The notes beneath the pieces are model-generated. The model made no database searches and was not told the origin of the DNA. It worked only from the letters and a program-made list of their open reading frames with translations. A stretch of 64,000 bases of DNA from Toxorhynchites rutilus septentrionalis (taxonomy: Eukaryota; Arthropoda; Insecta; Diptera; Culicidae). The translations under genes and the position numbers were made by a program. Location: assembly GCF_029784135.1 (NCBI RefSeq), contig NC_073746.1, positions 50,490,393 to 50,554,392 on the forward strand, given 5' to 3'. The first letter of the stretch is position 1. The number at the start of each line of letters is the position of its first letter. Positions 47,301 to 53,189 of this stretch are shown here, one piece after another.

Positions 47301-48494
47301 AGGCAATACAAACCAATCAAAGACGCCAGCACAAAATTAGAAACCTCGGAGCTGGGGATCAACGTTATGATCACACACAGCCATTTCATCAAAGGAAAAC
47401 TAAGGGTAGGTGTTTTATTTTCTTTCTGTTTTTACAGTGATTGCTGAAGCTTCAACAGCTACAAGCTTTCTATTGTCTAGATATTCAATTTTTTCTCAAA
47501 GTGAATCAAACATGATTTTTTTCAAACAATGACTGGAATTATAAATGACAAATAACCATCATTTCAACAATACCAGAAAGCATTGCATCCCAACTACAAG
47601 TTCTAGCAAATGTTCTGTGTCTTCATAAAATTATAATTTCAGCAGCGAAAGTTAAATTAATTAATTATAAATTCTAATTTAAGTTCATGTCATCCTTTCT
47701 TCGTCGCCATTCAAAGGATGACATACCCCGACGGACATCCTAGCAATGACTTTCCTGAACTACTGTTGGCAAGGGGGTTGCGGGGAAGCCAGTGTCTTCC
47801 TTTTTTTCTGCTTCGTTGCTGTTCAAACGAAATCCTTCTCTAGCTCGGTGCACTCCGATTTAATGAACTGAAAAGCGGTCTAAAGAATCTTGGGGTATAC
47901 TCACCTCACCTTCACACCGTCTGACAGACAACTTTCCGTTGTTGTTGTTGTTGCTATCATTTTGTAGAACCAATGCCAGGGAAAACAAAAGATCTAATTC
48001 CATTCCGGGTAAACGGTGTTAATTAAAAGTTTAATTGATTCGAGAAACCTTTCCTTGGCGGTGGGATAAAAAAAGATAACCATACTTTCTTAGCTCGGTG
48101 CCACCATTTCACCAACGTGGCGTGAAAAAGATTCTTTCGTCATCCTTCTGGATATTTTTTTTCGTCAATTTACAGTCTTAGCTATGCTATCAAGTAACTA
48201 ACAATTCTACTCATAAAAACAATTACTATAAAAAATCCCACCACTGTTCGATGCAGCGAAATGATTTTTTATGCTAACAATATTGTCTGATATTATTTGA
48301 ACAGCTCAAGTGCGACGCAACGATTCATCAGATCTACCACGAAAGCACCGAGCGGTTGTTGGAGGAGGATCGACCCCGGATATTGGCCACCGGATCATCC
48401 AGTGGGCACAATATGAACCTATTCCAGAGCAACGTGTACGATGGAGAGCTCACCGATCAAGGTGATCGGTACTTAACGATGAATGGTTATAAAG
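14123..48494 (+). CDS. beat: beaten path (beat) family Ig-domain guidance protein, partial gene
   Basis: Five exons (14123-14334, 25122-25251, 31668-31801, 47283-47405, 48305-48494) join in phase with GT/AG borders. They encode one continuous protein of about 263 residues. Diagnostic Beat motifs run in order: WYKGKREFYRYTP and SNESHVV and FSCEVSADAPSF in the first Ig domain, CTSLHSKPAANLTW in the second, then LGINVMITHSHFIKGKL and LKCDATIHQIYHESTE. In Drosophila, Beat proteins are secreted or membrane-anchored partners of Side proteins that steer motor axon defasciculation and synaptic matching. The signal-peptide exon should lie upstream of 14123, possibly outside the window. The last exon shown ends in phase 1 at a gtgagt donor, so a terminal exon is expected downstream but was not found. 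Which beat paralogue this is cannot be settled. Introns of 10.8, 6.4, 15.5 and 0.9 kb are loaded with transposons. Confidence 0.9.
14335..16345. other. Intron sequence, no bounded element recognised
   Basis: Low-repeat intron sequence within the window. Open frames at 14429-15500 and 15643-16057 show no domain or splice logic. Part of 14640-15500 is less AT-rich and could hold intronic regulatory sequence, which cannot be tested here. Confidence 0.4.
16346..17360. repeat. Interspersed repeat with a duplicated 80-bp module, split by a SINE
   Basis: A module (tttgagctcaatcg, then tttcga, then acgcgtac, then aaacgaacagaa) occurs at about 16451-16532 and again at 17276-17355. The repeat starts near actagccgtaccctgccacg. 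A SINE interrupts it at 16554. It resembles the 3' untranslated part of a LINE, but no coding sequence is present, so the class is uncertain. Confidence 0.5.
16554..17040 (+). mobile_element. tRNA-like SINE, 487 bp, complete with target duplication
   Basis: A perfect 13-bp duplication, agagatagatgag, lies at 16541-16553 and 17041-17053 and fixes both ends. The head begins cgggggtctccgtagccac and carries an A-box-like tagccacattgg and a B-box-like gtgagttcaaaactc. A unique body follows. It ends in aataaataaatgggataaaaaaa, a tail suited to LINE-machinery priming. Two more copies lie at 11857-12313 and 22082-22594. It is an unusually long tRNA-type SINE. I cannot match it to a named family. Confidence 0.85.
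17363..18375 (+). mobile_element. DD41D (rosa-type) Tc1/mariner element, 3'-truncated
   Basis: The left end cagggttttccatttcgggc follows a TA at 17361-17362, and the transposase frame starts 113 bp inside. No matching inverted end occurs downstream before the similarity stops near 18375, so the 3' end and terminal repeat are missing. The spacing of catalytic residues identifies the group. Confidence 0.75.
17476..18375 (+). pseudogene. DD41D mariner-like transposase with two frameshifts
   Basis: The frame starts at an ATG and gives an N-terminal helix-turn-helix region (FSIAKRVNFVKLYYKN), then FFSDDAHFELGG (first catalytic Asp), FQQDGATCHTT (second Asp) and CDLNPLDFF (third Asp). From the second Asp to the D of PLDFF there are 41 intervening residues, the DD41D spacing described for rosa-like elements. 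The frame shifts by -1 twice, both in T runs: an eight-T run at 18174-18181 where nine are needed, and a seven-T run at 18357-18363 where eight are needed. A stop follows soon after and the C-terminus is lost. The normal role is cut-and-paste transposition at TA. This copy cannot encode an active enzyme. Confidence 0.82.
18376..18965. other. Intron sequence, nothing recognised
   Basis: It contains a short run of overlapping tatcgata motifs at about 18466-18500. The 86-codon minus-strand frame at 18563-18823 has no recognised motif. Confidence 0.4.
18970..20270. repeat. Long interspersed repeat R1, copy 1
   Basis: It matches 40215-41345 in the same orientation over most of its length. Shared landmarks are gacacgaccgcatagttgac, ccagtgtttaccgagtgatg, cttgagcgggaacacacctt, aatgccgatttccc-type sequence, gatgtctctgttagg and gtgccgaaatcgattgacg. 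No intact reading frame is present. Copy 1 has one set of the ggcagcttg...gatgtctctgttagg block where copy 2 has three. The class is unassigned. Confidence 0.7.
20420..22080. other. Intron sequence, no gene recognised
   Basis: No exon with Beat-like sequence, no RNA gene and no bounded element was seen. Several short open frames (for example 20598-20783 and 21193-21453) lack recognisable motifs. Confidence 0.4.
22082..22594 (-). mobile_element. tRNA-like SINE (about 490-bp family), rearranged copy
   Basis: It is the reverse complement of the 16554-17040 SINE, with the head (gcgaacgcgc, gaactcacgatcgagcgctt) at the right and the tail (tttatcccatttgtttattt) at the left. An internal stretch near 22190-22310 is partly duplicated. 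The heptamer ctctcga on both sides may be a decayed target duplication. Confidence 0.78.
22640..23420 (-). mobile_element. Decayed mariner element
   Basis: Minus-strand remnants of a mariner transposase lie between about 22660 and 23262, with mariner-type flanking sequence (gaggcgccatctagacgtca) to 23410. The ends are not clear and no TA-bounded inverted pair was identified. Confidence 0.6.
22660..23261 (-). pseudogene. Mariner transposase remnant
   Basis: Translation from an ATG at 23261 begins MEKSEFRVSIKH, as in mariner transposases. It continues through GDSTMNDLPRQGRPSTFNW, followed by a stop. Later frames give a helix-turn-helix-like piece ending VLGMRK-type sequence, and YEITALWNRFD with ISLHELKS and DDWIVRWK near the C-terminal side. 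Many stops and frameshifts make this an old copy. The catalytic region is too damaged to read the acidic triad with confidence. Confidence 0.6.
23430..25121. other. Intron sequence upstream of beat exon B
   Basis: No bounded repeat was recognised. The part 24060-24500 is clearly richer in G+C than its surroundings and seems single-copy, making it a candidate intronic control region. That is inference only. Confidence 0.4.
25122..25251 (+). CDS. beat: beat exon B: first Ig domain, C-terminal half
   Basis: The acceptor is tttcattccag|CGT in phase 0, and the donor is gtgatag|gtaag in phase 1. It encodes SNESHVVIKPASL and FSCEVSADAPSF, with the second disulphide cysteine of the domain, then SGDMEV. 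The phase matches the next exon exactly. Confidence 0.9.
25252..26235. other. Intron sequence, no gene recognised
   Basis: Overlapping open frames of 100-126 codons at 25458-26038 occur on both strands in a GC-richer patch. None shows a domain, start context or splice signal that I would support. Confidence 0.4.
26240..26545. repeat. Arm of a foldback repeat, left side of the jockey-type LINE
   Basis: It shares cagccattccatg, cgatatagtggttctcag, ttagggtggtccgaaaaat and ttgaatcattgaaccgattt with the foldback repeat at 41.5-43.5 kb and, in part, with the arm at 30.84-31.33 kb. Confidence 0.65.
26627..27703 (+). pseudogene. Jockey-type ORF1 (gag-like, zinc-knuckle) remnant
   Basis: It starts near the ATG at 26627 (MSPNSENTG). 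After a frameshift near 26722 it continues through 26778-27239 as an RNA-binding gag-like region. A TAG at about 27236-27238 replaces the expected Gln in front of CHNCQEYGHT. Past the stop, the zinc knuckles can still be followed (CSNCGCNHTPNYRGCPVY), although two knuckle cysteines read as Tyr. A Pro-rich tail then ends MQEMLRS followed by a stop. In jockey-type elements ORF1 protein binds the element RNA. This copy is dead. Confidence 0.78.
27745..30563 (+). pseudogene. Jockey-type ORF2 (endonuclease plus reverse transcriptase) remnant
   Basis: An apurinic-type endonuclease domain comes first (ICYWNAKGI, LINETHL, VAGDFNAKHTFWG, SSDHSPILL). The reverse transcriptase follows in broken frames: WKISTIIMIPKPGKD, SYRPISILP, HQFGFRAKHGT, GVLQGSVLGPVLYLIY, TFADDTAI, then KYLGVHLD and LKPIWHYGCQLW in the C-terminal part. 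Breaks include a -1 shift in the A run at 28578-28586 (nine A where ten keep the frame), a stop near 29035, a small lesion near 29430, and the MITE at 29896-30138. The normal role is target-primed reverse transcription. No functional product is possible. Confidence 0.82.
29896..30138. mobile_element. 243-bp MITE with TTAA target duplication
   Basis: TTAA flanks both sides (29892-29895 and 30139-30142). The ends are inverted: ccctctac at the left, gtagaggg at the right. Removing the insert plus one TTAA joins the LINE ORF2 in frame (TDI then KYLGVHLD), which confirms the boundaries. TTAA specificity points to the piggyBac superfamily. It has no coding capacity. Confidence 0.85.
30840..31330. 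repeat. Foldback repeat arm, right side of the jockey-type LINE
   Basis: It contains ctgaaccgattcagatgacc with catatcaaattgaagc, and at the far end the inverse (ggcttcaatttgatatgttg, ctgaaccggttcagtag, then ttcggaccacc). The arm is itself palindromic. It belongs to the same family as 26240-26545 and 41476-43455. Confidence 0.65.
31668..31801 (+). CDS. beat: beat exon C: second Ig domain, N-terminal part
   Basis: The acceptor is acggaaacag|AG, joining the phase-1 G from exon B into Glu. The donor is gtgcca|gtaagt in phase 0. It encodes PSIIGVQTRYRPGDILRAN and CTSLHSKPAANLTW, the conserved start of the second Beat Ig domain. Confidence 0.9.
31802..32785. other. Intron sequence, nothing recognised
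   Basis: It contains a short (cttg)n run near 32168-32184 (cttgcttgcttgctc). Open frames on both strands lack motifs. Confidence 0.4.
32790..34326 (+). pseudogene. LINE reverse transcriptase fragment (jockey/CR1 group)
   Basis: 5'-truncated LINE ORF2. Pieces include the linker before the RT (FWRFVDVQRK), then GVPQGSHLGPYIFLLYLND, YADDFKLFHIV (the catalytic YADD box), LNPAKCSVISFTRK and IKDLGIVLDSELTF. Stops and frameshifts occur at about 33048, 33235 and 33420. The 3' end is a gaat microsatellite (tgaatgaatgaatgaatgat, 34309-34327), as in several LINE clades that end in short repeats rather than poly(A). The clade is not settled. It differs from the jockey-type copy at 26.5-30.7 kb. Confidence 0.75.
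34359..34805. mobile_element. hAT-like MITE, 447 bp
   Basis: The left end caggggttctcaaagtgggg is matched by the reverse complement of the right end (atagtttgagaatacctg). This cagggg-ttctcaa terminus is typical of hAT elements. The flanks gtctatat and ggctagaa agree at only five of eight positions, so the target duplication is decayed. The sequence inside has no long frame. Confidence 0.68.
34806..35370. other. Intron spacer
   Basis: AT-rich, with no bounded element or supported exon. Confidence 0.4.
35375..35608. mobile_element. 234-bp MITE with TTAA target duplication
   Basis: TTAA stands at 35371-35374 and 35609-35612. Perfect inverted ends are cacgttaagcccc and ggggcttaacgtg. The interior is GC-richer than the intron around it and holds repeated gaccgac-type motifs near both ends. 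The features fit a piggyBac-type non-autonomous element. It belongs to a different family from the 29896-30138 MITE, although both ends share a gcccc/gccc core. Confidence 0.85.
35700..37109. mobile_element. hAT element, 1410 bp, with 8-bp target duplication
   Basis: The ends cagtgttgccaca and tgtggcaacactg are perfect inverted repeats, and agtcctac is duplicated at 35692-35699 and 37110-37117. The 8-bp duplication and the CAGTG end are hAT features. Subterminal gtacagatt-type motifs recur about six times at the left and a few times at the right. A short coding remnant at about 35838-36024 (TLGYTTTSTPQYRF...GFTSDGATYVLP) resembles the hAT transposase region around the SDGA-type motif. The rest is eroded. 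It is a probable internally decayed autonomous copy. Confidence 0.85.
37118..37570. other. Very AT-rich intron spacer
   Basis: Long A and T runs. No feature was recognised. Confidence 0.5.
38631..39929 (+). mobile_element. DD37E Tc1/mariner element, 1299 bp, apparently intact
   Basis: TA lies at 38629-38630 and 39930-39931. The inverted ends (aagggtgt, then cacatcaaattgcatcacgg) run about 50 bp with one or two differences between the two sides. A single long frame fills the middle. Element and frame show no visible lesion other than the missing AUG. It is nested in a mariner on the opposite strand. Confidence 0.9.
38786..39799 (+). CDS. DD37E transposase, uninterrupted 337-codon frame
   Basis: Cut-and-paste DDE transposase of the ITmDD37E group, expected to act in the nucleus on TA targets. 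The N-terminal half has two helix-turn-helix-like segments (SHRDIGKMLGIVQSTVSRVL and SSVRDVANKLNLSSSFVQR). The catalytic core shows VMDDETYVKADF (first Asp), FWPDLASCHYSKDV (second Asp) and PPNAPELHPIEKYW (Glu). Thirty-seven residues lie between the second Asp and the Glu, the family spacing. The C-terminus ends AYGLGLKV before TGA at 39797. The frame is complete, but its first codon, placed by family similarity, is TTG; no in-frame ATG lies between it and an upstream stop at about 38723. A non-AUG start, a spliced leader exon or loss of the AUG are all possible. The second copy (41502-42749) also reads TTG here. Confidence 0.85.
   Translation: MSNEKERRELILRTHFENPELSHRDIGKMLGIVQSTVSRVLKRYFENLTIDRKVKNGKNGCSVSETDHKRVVKQFRRDPRSSVRDVANKLNLSSSFVQRTKQREGLRTYKVQKAPNRDERQNMVGKTRARKLYTEMLTKPHCLVMDDETYVKADFRQLPGLLFFSAEDKFSVPEEIRKQKLSKFAKKYMVWQAICSCGKRSAPFVMTGTVNGQVYLKECLQEHSLPLLKQHEGPTIFWPDLASCHYSKDVLEWYEANGVTFVPKEMNPPNAPELHPIEKYWAIMKQALRKNPKVVKSEADFKRKWISVQKKLQPDVVQNLMDGVKRKVRAYGLGLKV
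40215..41345. repeat. Long interspersed repeat R1, copy 2, with three tandem sub-repeats
   Basis: Same orientation and landmark order as 18970-20270. Between about 40822 and 41095 a unit of about 95 bp (ttgcaatgccgattt, ggcagctt/ggcacct, gatgtctctgttagg, acaaaagttc) occurs three times in tandem; copy 1 has it once. On the minus strand, around 40352-40372, tccttttcagggccacc resembles a replication-dependent histone mRNA stem-loop. No open coding frame is recognisable. Confidence 0.72.
41502..42749 (-). mobile_element. DD37E element, internally deleted copy, 1248 bp
   Basis: TA lies at 41500-41501 and 42750-42751, with the same inverted ends as the copy at 38631-39929. It is about 50 bp shorter because of a deletion in the transposase core. 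It lies on the opposite strand to the intact copy and about 1.6 kb from it. Confidence 0.9.
41701..42594 (-). pseudogene. DD37E transposase, frameshifted and deleted
   Basis: It aligns to the intact 337-codon frame from the same TTG (plus-strand caa at 42592-42594). The N-terminal 74 codons are open, ending KDHKRVVKE before a frameshift near 42367. The frame resumes (SSSFVQRTKQREGLRTYKVQ) and stays open through VMDDETYVKADF. About 50 bp are missing at ICSCGKR, near 41990, removing the segment FVMTGTVNGQVYL. A further frame then carries FWPDLASCHYSKDV and PNAPELRPIEKYW. All three acidic positions survive, but the protein cannot be made as one chain. Confidence 0.88.
43460..44138. other. Intron spacer
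   Basis: Includes a short hairpin around 43835-43855 (ttccggatttgagcaatccggaa). No gene was recognised. Confidence 0.4.
44142..44590 (+). promoter_or_regulatory. Core-promoter block, possible solo LTR
   Basis: TATAAATA at 44333-44340 is followed at 44358-44363 by tcagtt, an arthropod-type initiator (TCAGT) whose A lies 27 nt downstream of the first T of the TATA box. An aataaa at about 44565 follows some 200 nt later. This order (start-like tgttggagccgagc at 44142, TATA, initiator, poly(A) signal) is what a BEL/Pao or gypsy LTR shows. No flanking duplication or partner LTR was found, so a host promoter inside the intron remains possible. Confidence 0.4.
44591..45000. other. Intron spacer
   Basis: AT-rich; nothing recognised except two loose repeats of caggttc near 44777-44811. 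Confidence 0.4.
45010..45815. repeat. Probable non-autonomous element rich in gact/agtc motifs
   Basis: It begins cagtgttgccaccagg, an hAT-like end. Both the left part (45030-45175) and the right part (45650-45805) are crowded with agtc, gact and tagtcaa motifs, as subterminal transposase-binding repeats often are. No right terminal inverted repeat was found; the sequence runs into the truncated hAT copy at 45818. Coding capacity is absent. Confidence 0.5.
45818..46474. mobile_element. hAT element, second copy, truncated and split by a SINE
   Basis: It is the reverse complement of the ends of 35700-37109: tctgtaccagaggggt at the left and acgtacagatttatct-type sequence in inverse, ending gacaacactg, at the right. 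The outermost left terminal bases are missing and much of the middle is deleted. A tRNA-like SINE occupies about 46026-46318. Confidence 0.8.
46026..46318 (+). mobile_element. Feilai-like tRNA-derived SINE
   Basis: The tRNA-like head is well preserved: A-box region gtggccgagtggttagcg and B-box region gggtccgattcccgttc. A conserved central part follows (ggatttttcgtcgaag, tgcaaggcatgttatttggc), then an AT-rich tail (aaataaaattaaaaataaat). These features match Feilai-type SINEs of mosquitoes. It is inserted in an hAT copy. The target duplication is unclear. Confidence 0.82.
46475..47282. other. Intron sequence before beat exon D
   Basis: No bounded element. Overlapping open frames at 46811-47202 on both strands carry no recognised motif. 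The exon D acceptor tract (tttcattttatag) closes the interval. Confidence 0.4.
47283..47405 (+). CDS. beat: beat exon D: second Ig domain, middle
   Basis: The acceptor is cattttatag|GTG and the donor is ctaagg|gtaggt, both in phase 0. Forty-one codons encode QQQTRQYKPIKD, a spacer, and LGINVMITHSHFIKGKL, matching the conserved LGIHF.VTHQHFIQGKL-type strand of Beat proteins. Confidence 0.88.
47406..48304. other. Short beat intron, transposon-free
   Basis: The smallest intron of the gene and the only one with no recognisable mobile element. It contains a (ttg)n run at 47939-47954. Confidence 0.6.
48305..48494 (+). CDS. beat: beat exon E: end of second Ig domain and C-terminal segment
   Basis: The acceptor is tttgaacag|CTC in phase 0. 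It encodes LKCDATIHQIYHESTERLLEE, the closing strand of the second Ig domain, then a non-Ig tail (ATGSSSGHNMN..., YDGELTDQGDRYLTMNGYK). The gtgagt after AAAG at 48495 is a strong donor, giving phase 1. If not spliced, the frame stops within two codons (GE then TGA). The terminal exon was not found. Confidence 0.85.
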
Positions 48495-48749
48495 GTGAGT
48501 GATAAATCGAAACTGCAGTTGAACAAAGTTTGATTTCTGAGTCGTATGTTTGTACCATTACCATTGTTGTCATTGTTTCAGTCACAAATATTTACGTCGA
48601 TACACATACATCGGTACATCGGAAAATACTATTTTTCACCTCAGGATATTTAGATATCCAAATATTTTGACATGAGACGATTTTCTTAGCAACTCGTCCT
48701 AGGAGTTGGCAGCATCCTCTCAGATTGCAGTCAAATATTGTGAATTGTA

Positions 48750-50655
48750 TGACATTGGTCATAAACATTGCACTCTTGAAATCTCCAAAAAAAATTAGAC
48801 TATTTTTTGAAAACGGCCAATGATCTTTTCTTAATTTTTTTACAAAAAAATCTGACTTGAAAAAATATTTAAAAAATTAAAATTCATTTTTCTCAAATTC
48901 TTAAAAAAAATACATAAATAGCCCTTACAATTAACAACAAGTCATCTGTATATCGGGAATGGACACTTTTACAGGGAAAAAAGTTTATCCCAATTTTGAT
49001 AGCGATATGATGCGATATAGTGTATTCAACAAAATTTTAGATCTCAATAAAATGATATTTTTTATCGAAGACGTCAACTGAAATATATGGCATTTTTGTA
49101 TGGAGACTCCTGAAAAAATAATGTTTTACTCGTAAGATATTTGTGTGTAAATTCTCGCGTTTGACATGTTCTTGCCATGTTTCTAAATAGCAAAAAAGTT
49201 TGCACAACATGTCAATCGAGAAACACACTAAAATGTTACGATTTAAACATTCATAGTAATTTTTCAAAAAAAAAACATGACAAATTTGATGTTAGGAAAA
49301 CTTTTTCCCTTTTGTAGTGCTCTTCTCCAGAAGTATGGATGACTTGATGTAAAACTCAGAATTAAAAAAACATATTTTAGAAAACAAATTTGTGGAGGCT
49401 GAAGCCAAAAATGCAATGTATTTTCAATGAATTTCTTTTATTTTAATTATATGATATTTTTTAATGAAAACATAAATCATTTCCTACATTTTATTCCGTA
49501 TTAATTCAACATTTTGTAGGTTTTAGTAATATTTCGAAAATTTTAATTCATTTTTCTAAATAATATAATTCTGAAAAAAAATGTATGTGTGTAAATTCTC
49601 GCGTTTGGCATGTTCTAGCCATGTTTCTAAATAGAAAAAAAGTTTGCACAATATGTCAATCGAGATACACACTAAAATGTTACGATTCAAACATCAATAG
49701 TAATTTAAAAAAAAAAAACAAACATTCTCCGAAAGTATGGATGACTGAATGGAAAATTCATACATGTTTTATTCAGAATTTAAAAAAAAACAACTCTAGG
49801 AAACAAATTTCAGGAGGCTTCACACAAAAATGCAACATATTTTCAATGAATTTATTTATTTTTAATTGTTTATATTTTAATGAAAACATAATTTATTTCC
49901 TACATTTTATTCCGTATAAATTCATCATTTTGTAGGTTTTAGTAGTATTTAGAAAATTTGAATTTCTTTCTAAATAATATAATTCTGAAAAAAATTGTAT
50001 GAATTTCCCATACAATTACCGACTTGTAGGTAATCGGAAGAAAAACACTGCTACAGAGAAAAAGTATTTTTAAAACACTTTTCAAGATTTTATTTGAAAA
50101 ATTACTATGATTTAACATTGTAGTGTTCATTTTAGTGTGTAGATTATCGCGATTGGCATATTTTGCAACTTTTTTATATTTAAAAACATATCAAGAACAT
50201 GTCAATCGCGACAATTTACACACAAACATTTTACGAGTAAAACATTAATTTTTCAGAAGTCTCCATACAAACATGCCATATATTCCAGAAACTTTAAAAG
50301 AAAGAAAGTTGACGTCTTCGAAAAACGTTCATACTTTAATAAGATCTAAAACTTTGTCGAATACATCATATCATCATATCATGAATTTAAATAAATTAGG
50401 ATTAGGACATGAAAAAGTTATTGTTCGAAAAAAAAATTTCCTGTGAAAGTGCCAATCTTCCGATATATGGGTGACTAGTTGGAAATTGTAATGCCTATTC
50501 ATTTACTTTTTTTTAGAATTTAAAAATAATTGTTAGTAAAATTAATTTCAGTTTTTAAAATATTTTTTACAGTGTAATTTTTAGAGAACAAAATTGTTTT
50601 TATGAAAATTAAAACAATTTCCAATGTTCCATCCTTTGACGAGGATTTTTGTAGG
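48750..50655. repeat. Palindromic interspersed repeat, copy II, with internal duplications
   Basis: Landmarks in one orientation (gggaatggacacttttacaggg, atagcgatatgatg, gtgtgtaaattctcgcgttt) are followed by their inverse (cgcgacaatttacacac, ttgacgtcttcgaaaaacg, agatctaaaactttgtcg). Within it, 49141-49570 and 49588-49990 are a tandem duplication of about 430 bp (both start tgtaaattctcgcgtttg and share atgtttctaaatag). The right part is broken at 50656 by a TA-flanked element. No coding. Confidence 0.75.
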
Positions 50656-51425
50656 TAAAGGGCGGACTCACTGTGTATAATCGAATCCTGTATATAATCG
50701 ACATTTTTTATCGTTTTTATACATATTTTTGTGCATAAAAGAAGAAATTAATTTTTGATTCATCCCCTTCAAGACATAAACTACCCTTTTATCATGAGAA
50801 AAATAATTTTATCCTGAATATCTCAGAAGGTGATAAAAGTTCATATTTTATGGAAAAAATCTTTCTACGCATATGGTCGATTTTCAACAATTTCACATAT
50901 ATATAACTTCTTTTCTATTCTTAGTTCTGTTTGTCTTGAAGTGAATCTACCTTAAAAAGTACGCTACGTAAGACGATTTTGTTGCTTCCGTATGAAAGAT
51001 GAGAAAATTTAGTGTTGTGAAACATCTAGATTTGTGAATTTAAATAACATTTTGGAAGTGAAAAACTTTAAAGATATTGTTTTGAATGTGTTATTATTAC
51101 TCCTATCCCAAAATTCACAATTAACTTGATTGATTCTATCAACCAGTCGAAGGTCTACCACTCTACAATTCGATTTTGACGTAGCACTACGTCTTTCATT
51201 TCTATACCGAGGTGTAAAATCAAAGATTCGAAAACGAAAGCGTTACGCCGGAGACCGAGATTTTGAGCGTTAATAGCTCTTCAACAACCAAACAAAATGG
51301 TATGATAAACACTTCATCCGAAAGATAAAATGTCTACGCGTTATAAACTTGTTATTTTTTCATCCAAAAACTTGTTTCAATAGCCTTAAAATTGCTTTCA
51401 AAACAGGCTATTGAAATATAATATA

Positions 51426-51881
51426 CAGGGAAACTTCGATATAACGTACCCTCGTTATAACGTACCCTCGATATAACGTCACTCGATATAACGTACATTT
51501 TACCTCGATATAACGTACACCTTTGCAAAGTGTAAAGGAAATTTTTTTTTTCAATATTTTTTTTCTGATAGAACAATGAATTATCTGTATTGTGATGCTA
51601 AAACAAGTTTTGTACCTTCAATCAATCTCGAAATACAGCTGGTTTGGTGATTCCAGATTCTAAATGAATCAAGCTTTAATCAACAGTACGAAGGGAAACA
51701 TCATGAGAAAGGCTGGCTTCGTCTTCTGATTGAAGTTATTAATTAACTTGACTAAAACAGCAACTCAATAATGTATTATAGACTACGTTTGTGAGTACTT
51801 TATTATGCTTCGATATAACGTACAATTCGATACAACGTACAATTTTGAAAGTGAAATGTTCGTTATATCGAAGTTTACCTG
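51426..51881. mobile_element. 456-bp MITE with TCGATATAACG sub-repeats
   Basis: TA at 51424-51425 and 51882-51883. The ends are inverted: cagggaaacttcgatataac at the left; the inverse of caggtaaacttcgatataac at the right. The motif cgatataacgtac or a close variant (cgttataacgtac, cgatacaacgtac) occurs about five times inside the left end and twice inside the right end. No coding. The TA target and subterminal repeats fit the pogo/Tigger group. Confidence 0.75.
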
Positions 51882-52147
51882 TATAAGCGAGCGCCGCTCG
51901 GAAATCCACTCAGTTATAATTGAACAGCGATTGGAGCATGTTTCCGCTGTTGTGGTGAAGCTAACTTCGTTTATCATTAAATCGCTGATGAACGGTGTCA
52001 CCAAGAGTCGGTTTGTGCACCTTAGGCTAGAAGGGAATCCATCAGGAGGAGAGTGATGCCACAAACGGTTCCGCTTGAAACATCGGAAAAGCCACCACAA
52101 ACACACATACACGCGTGGAACTATTTTCGTTTGGTTGCCATCCAGCG

Positions 52148-52492
52148 TCGAGAAGATTCCGGAAAGATGTTATCGTTGCTGAAAAATAATTTGCCAGGTC
52201 CCCTGGGAATTGAGGAAAAACATTCAAGCGAAAGAATTTATTTTAATATTTTCTAACCATATAACACTGCGACCAAATACATTTGGTTTTGTGACTTTTC
52301 AATCAAGTGCAGTGTACAGGTGGTCATCGAGTATCGAGGAGAATCTGGAAAGATGTTCTCGTTGTTGTAAAATAATCTGCCAGTTCCCTTGGAATTGAAA
52401 ATTGCATTCAAGCGAAAGAGTGTATTATGTTTTCTATCCATATAATACTGCGACTAAATACATTTGGTTTTGTGATTTTTTAATCAAGTGCG
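52148..52492. repeat. Direct duplication of about 160 bp
   Basis: 52148-52309 and 52335-52492 share, in order, ggaaagatgtt, aataat.tgccag, cattcaagcgaaagag/a, tatccatataa/aaccatataa, and aaatacatttggttttgtga. The copies are clearly diverged. They belong to an unassigned repeat lying inside the TA-flanked element. Confidence 0.7.
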
Positions 52493-53189
52493 ATCAACGT
52501 AAGACCACGTCTTTCGGCAATTTATTAGAAGTGCAATGAATCTTAAGAAGGAATTCACGCTCTACGCGCACTGGCAAACGTTGTTTACTCAACAATTTCT
52601 CAAACGAGAAATGGGTGTTGTGTGAAAGGATGAGCGAACGCAAAAATTATGTAGAATGATTTGATGCAACAGATATTTTGTCTATTGGAAATGGAATACA
52701 AATCATATCACTATACAAGCAAGGTATTATGTATTATACAACTTTCGTGTGATTGCTTCTTTTGCTCTTGTTTTAGTTTTCGAAGTCCCCCAAATATTCA
52801 TTTAGAATTGATTCAGATGCAACTAAAAACAAATGATCACTAAATCAACGATAGTCCTACGTCACCCTTGCGGTTAAACCACAAATATAACTCACTTCCT
52901 GTTGTTGACACCCAATTTTTATCATTCTTAATTTTGCTGCAATATCGTTATAAACAATTCCTGGTGAGAATTCAAGTGAAACCTGAAAAACCTTGAAACG
53001 TTACATTTTTTTTAATGAGACATATTTGAAATATAAAAAAAAGTTGTTTTTTTCAAACTGTACATAATTGAGTCCAAAATTGTATATAATCAAGTTTGTA
53101 TATAATCGAGTCCTACCCGTATTATATTTTTGAGTTAGAATTTTTTGCATTTTTCATTTGCCTAGAATAAACCAGTTGTCGGAGATAGT

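Larger units (their letters stand above)
50658..53119. mobile_element. TA-flanked element with tataatcga-type termini, nested inserts
   Basis: It interrupts the palindromic repeat between gtaggta and ttatatttttgagtta. TA flanks both ends (50656-50657, 53120-53121). The left end reads gggcggactcac, then tataatcgaatcc and tataatcgac. The right end in inverse reads gggtaggactcg with attatatacaa repeats. The termini suggest a pogo/Tigger or other Tc1/mariner-type non-autonomous element. The middle holds a 456-bp MITE and a duplicated repeat, so the original element was shorter. No transposase was seen. Confidence 0.6.

Noticed and set aside
51783..52256. Overlapping frames of 67-109 codons beside the pogo-like MITE
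   Set aside because: They span the MITE boundary and a diverged direct repeat, so they are not a single conserved coding unit.
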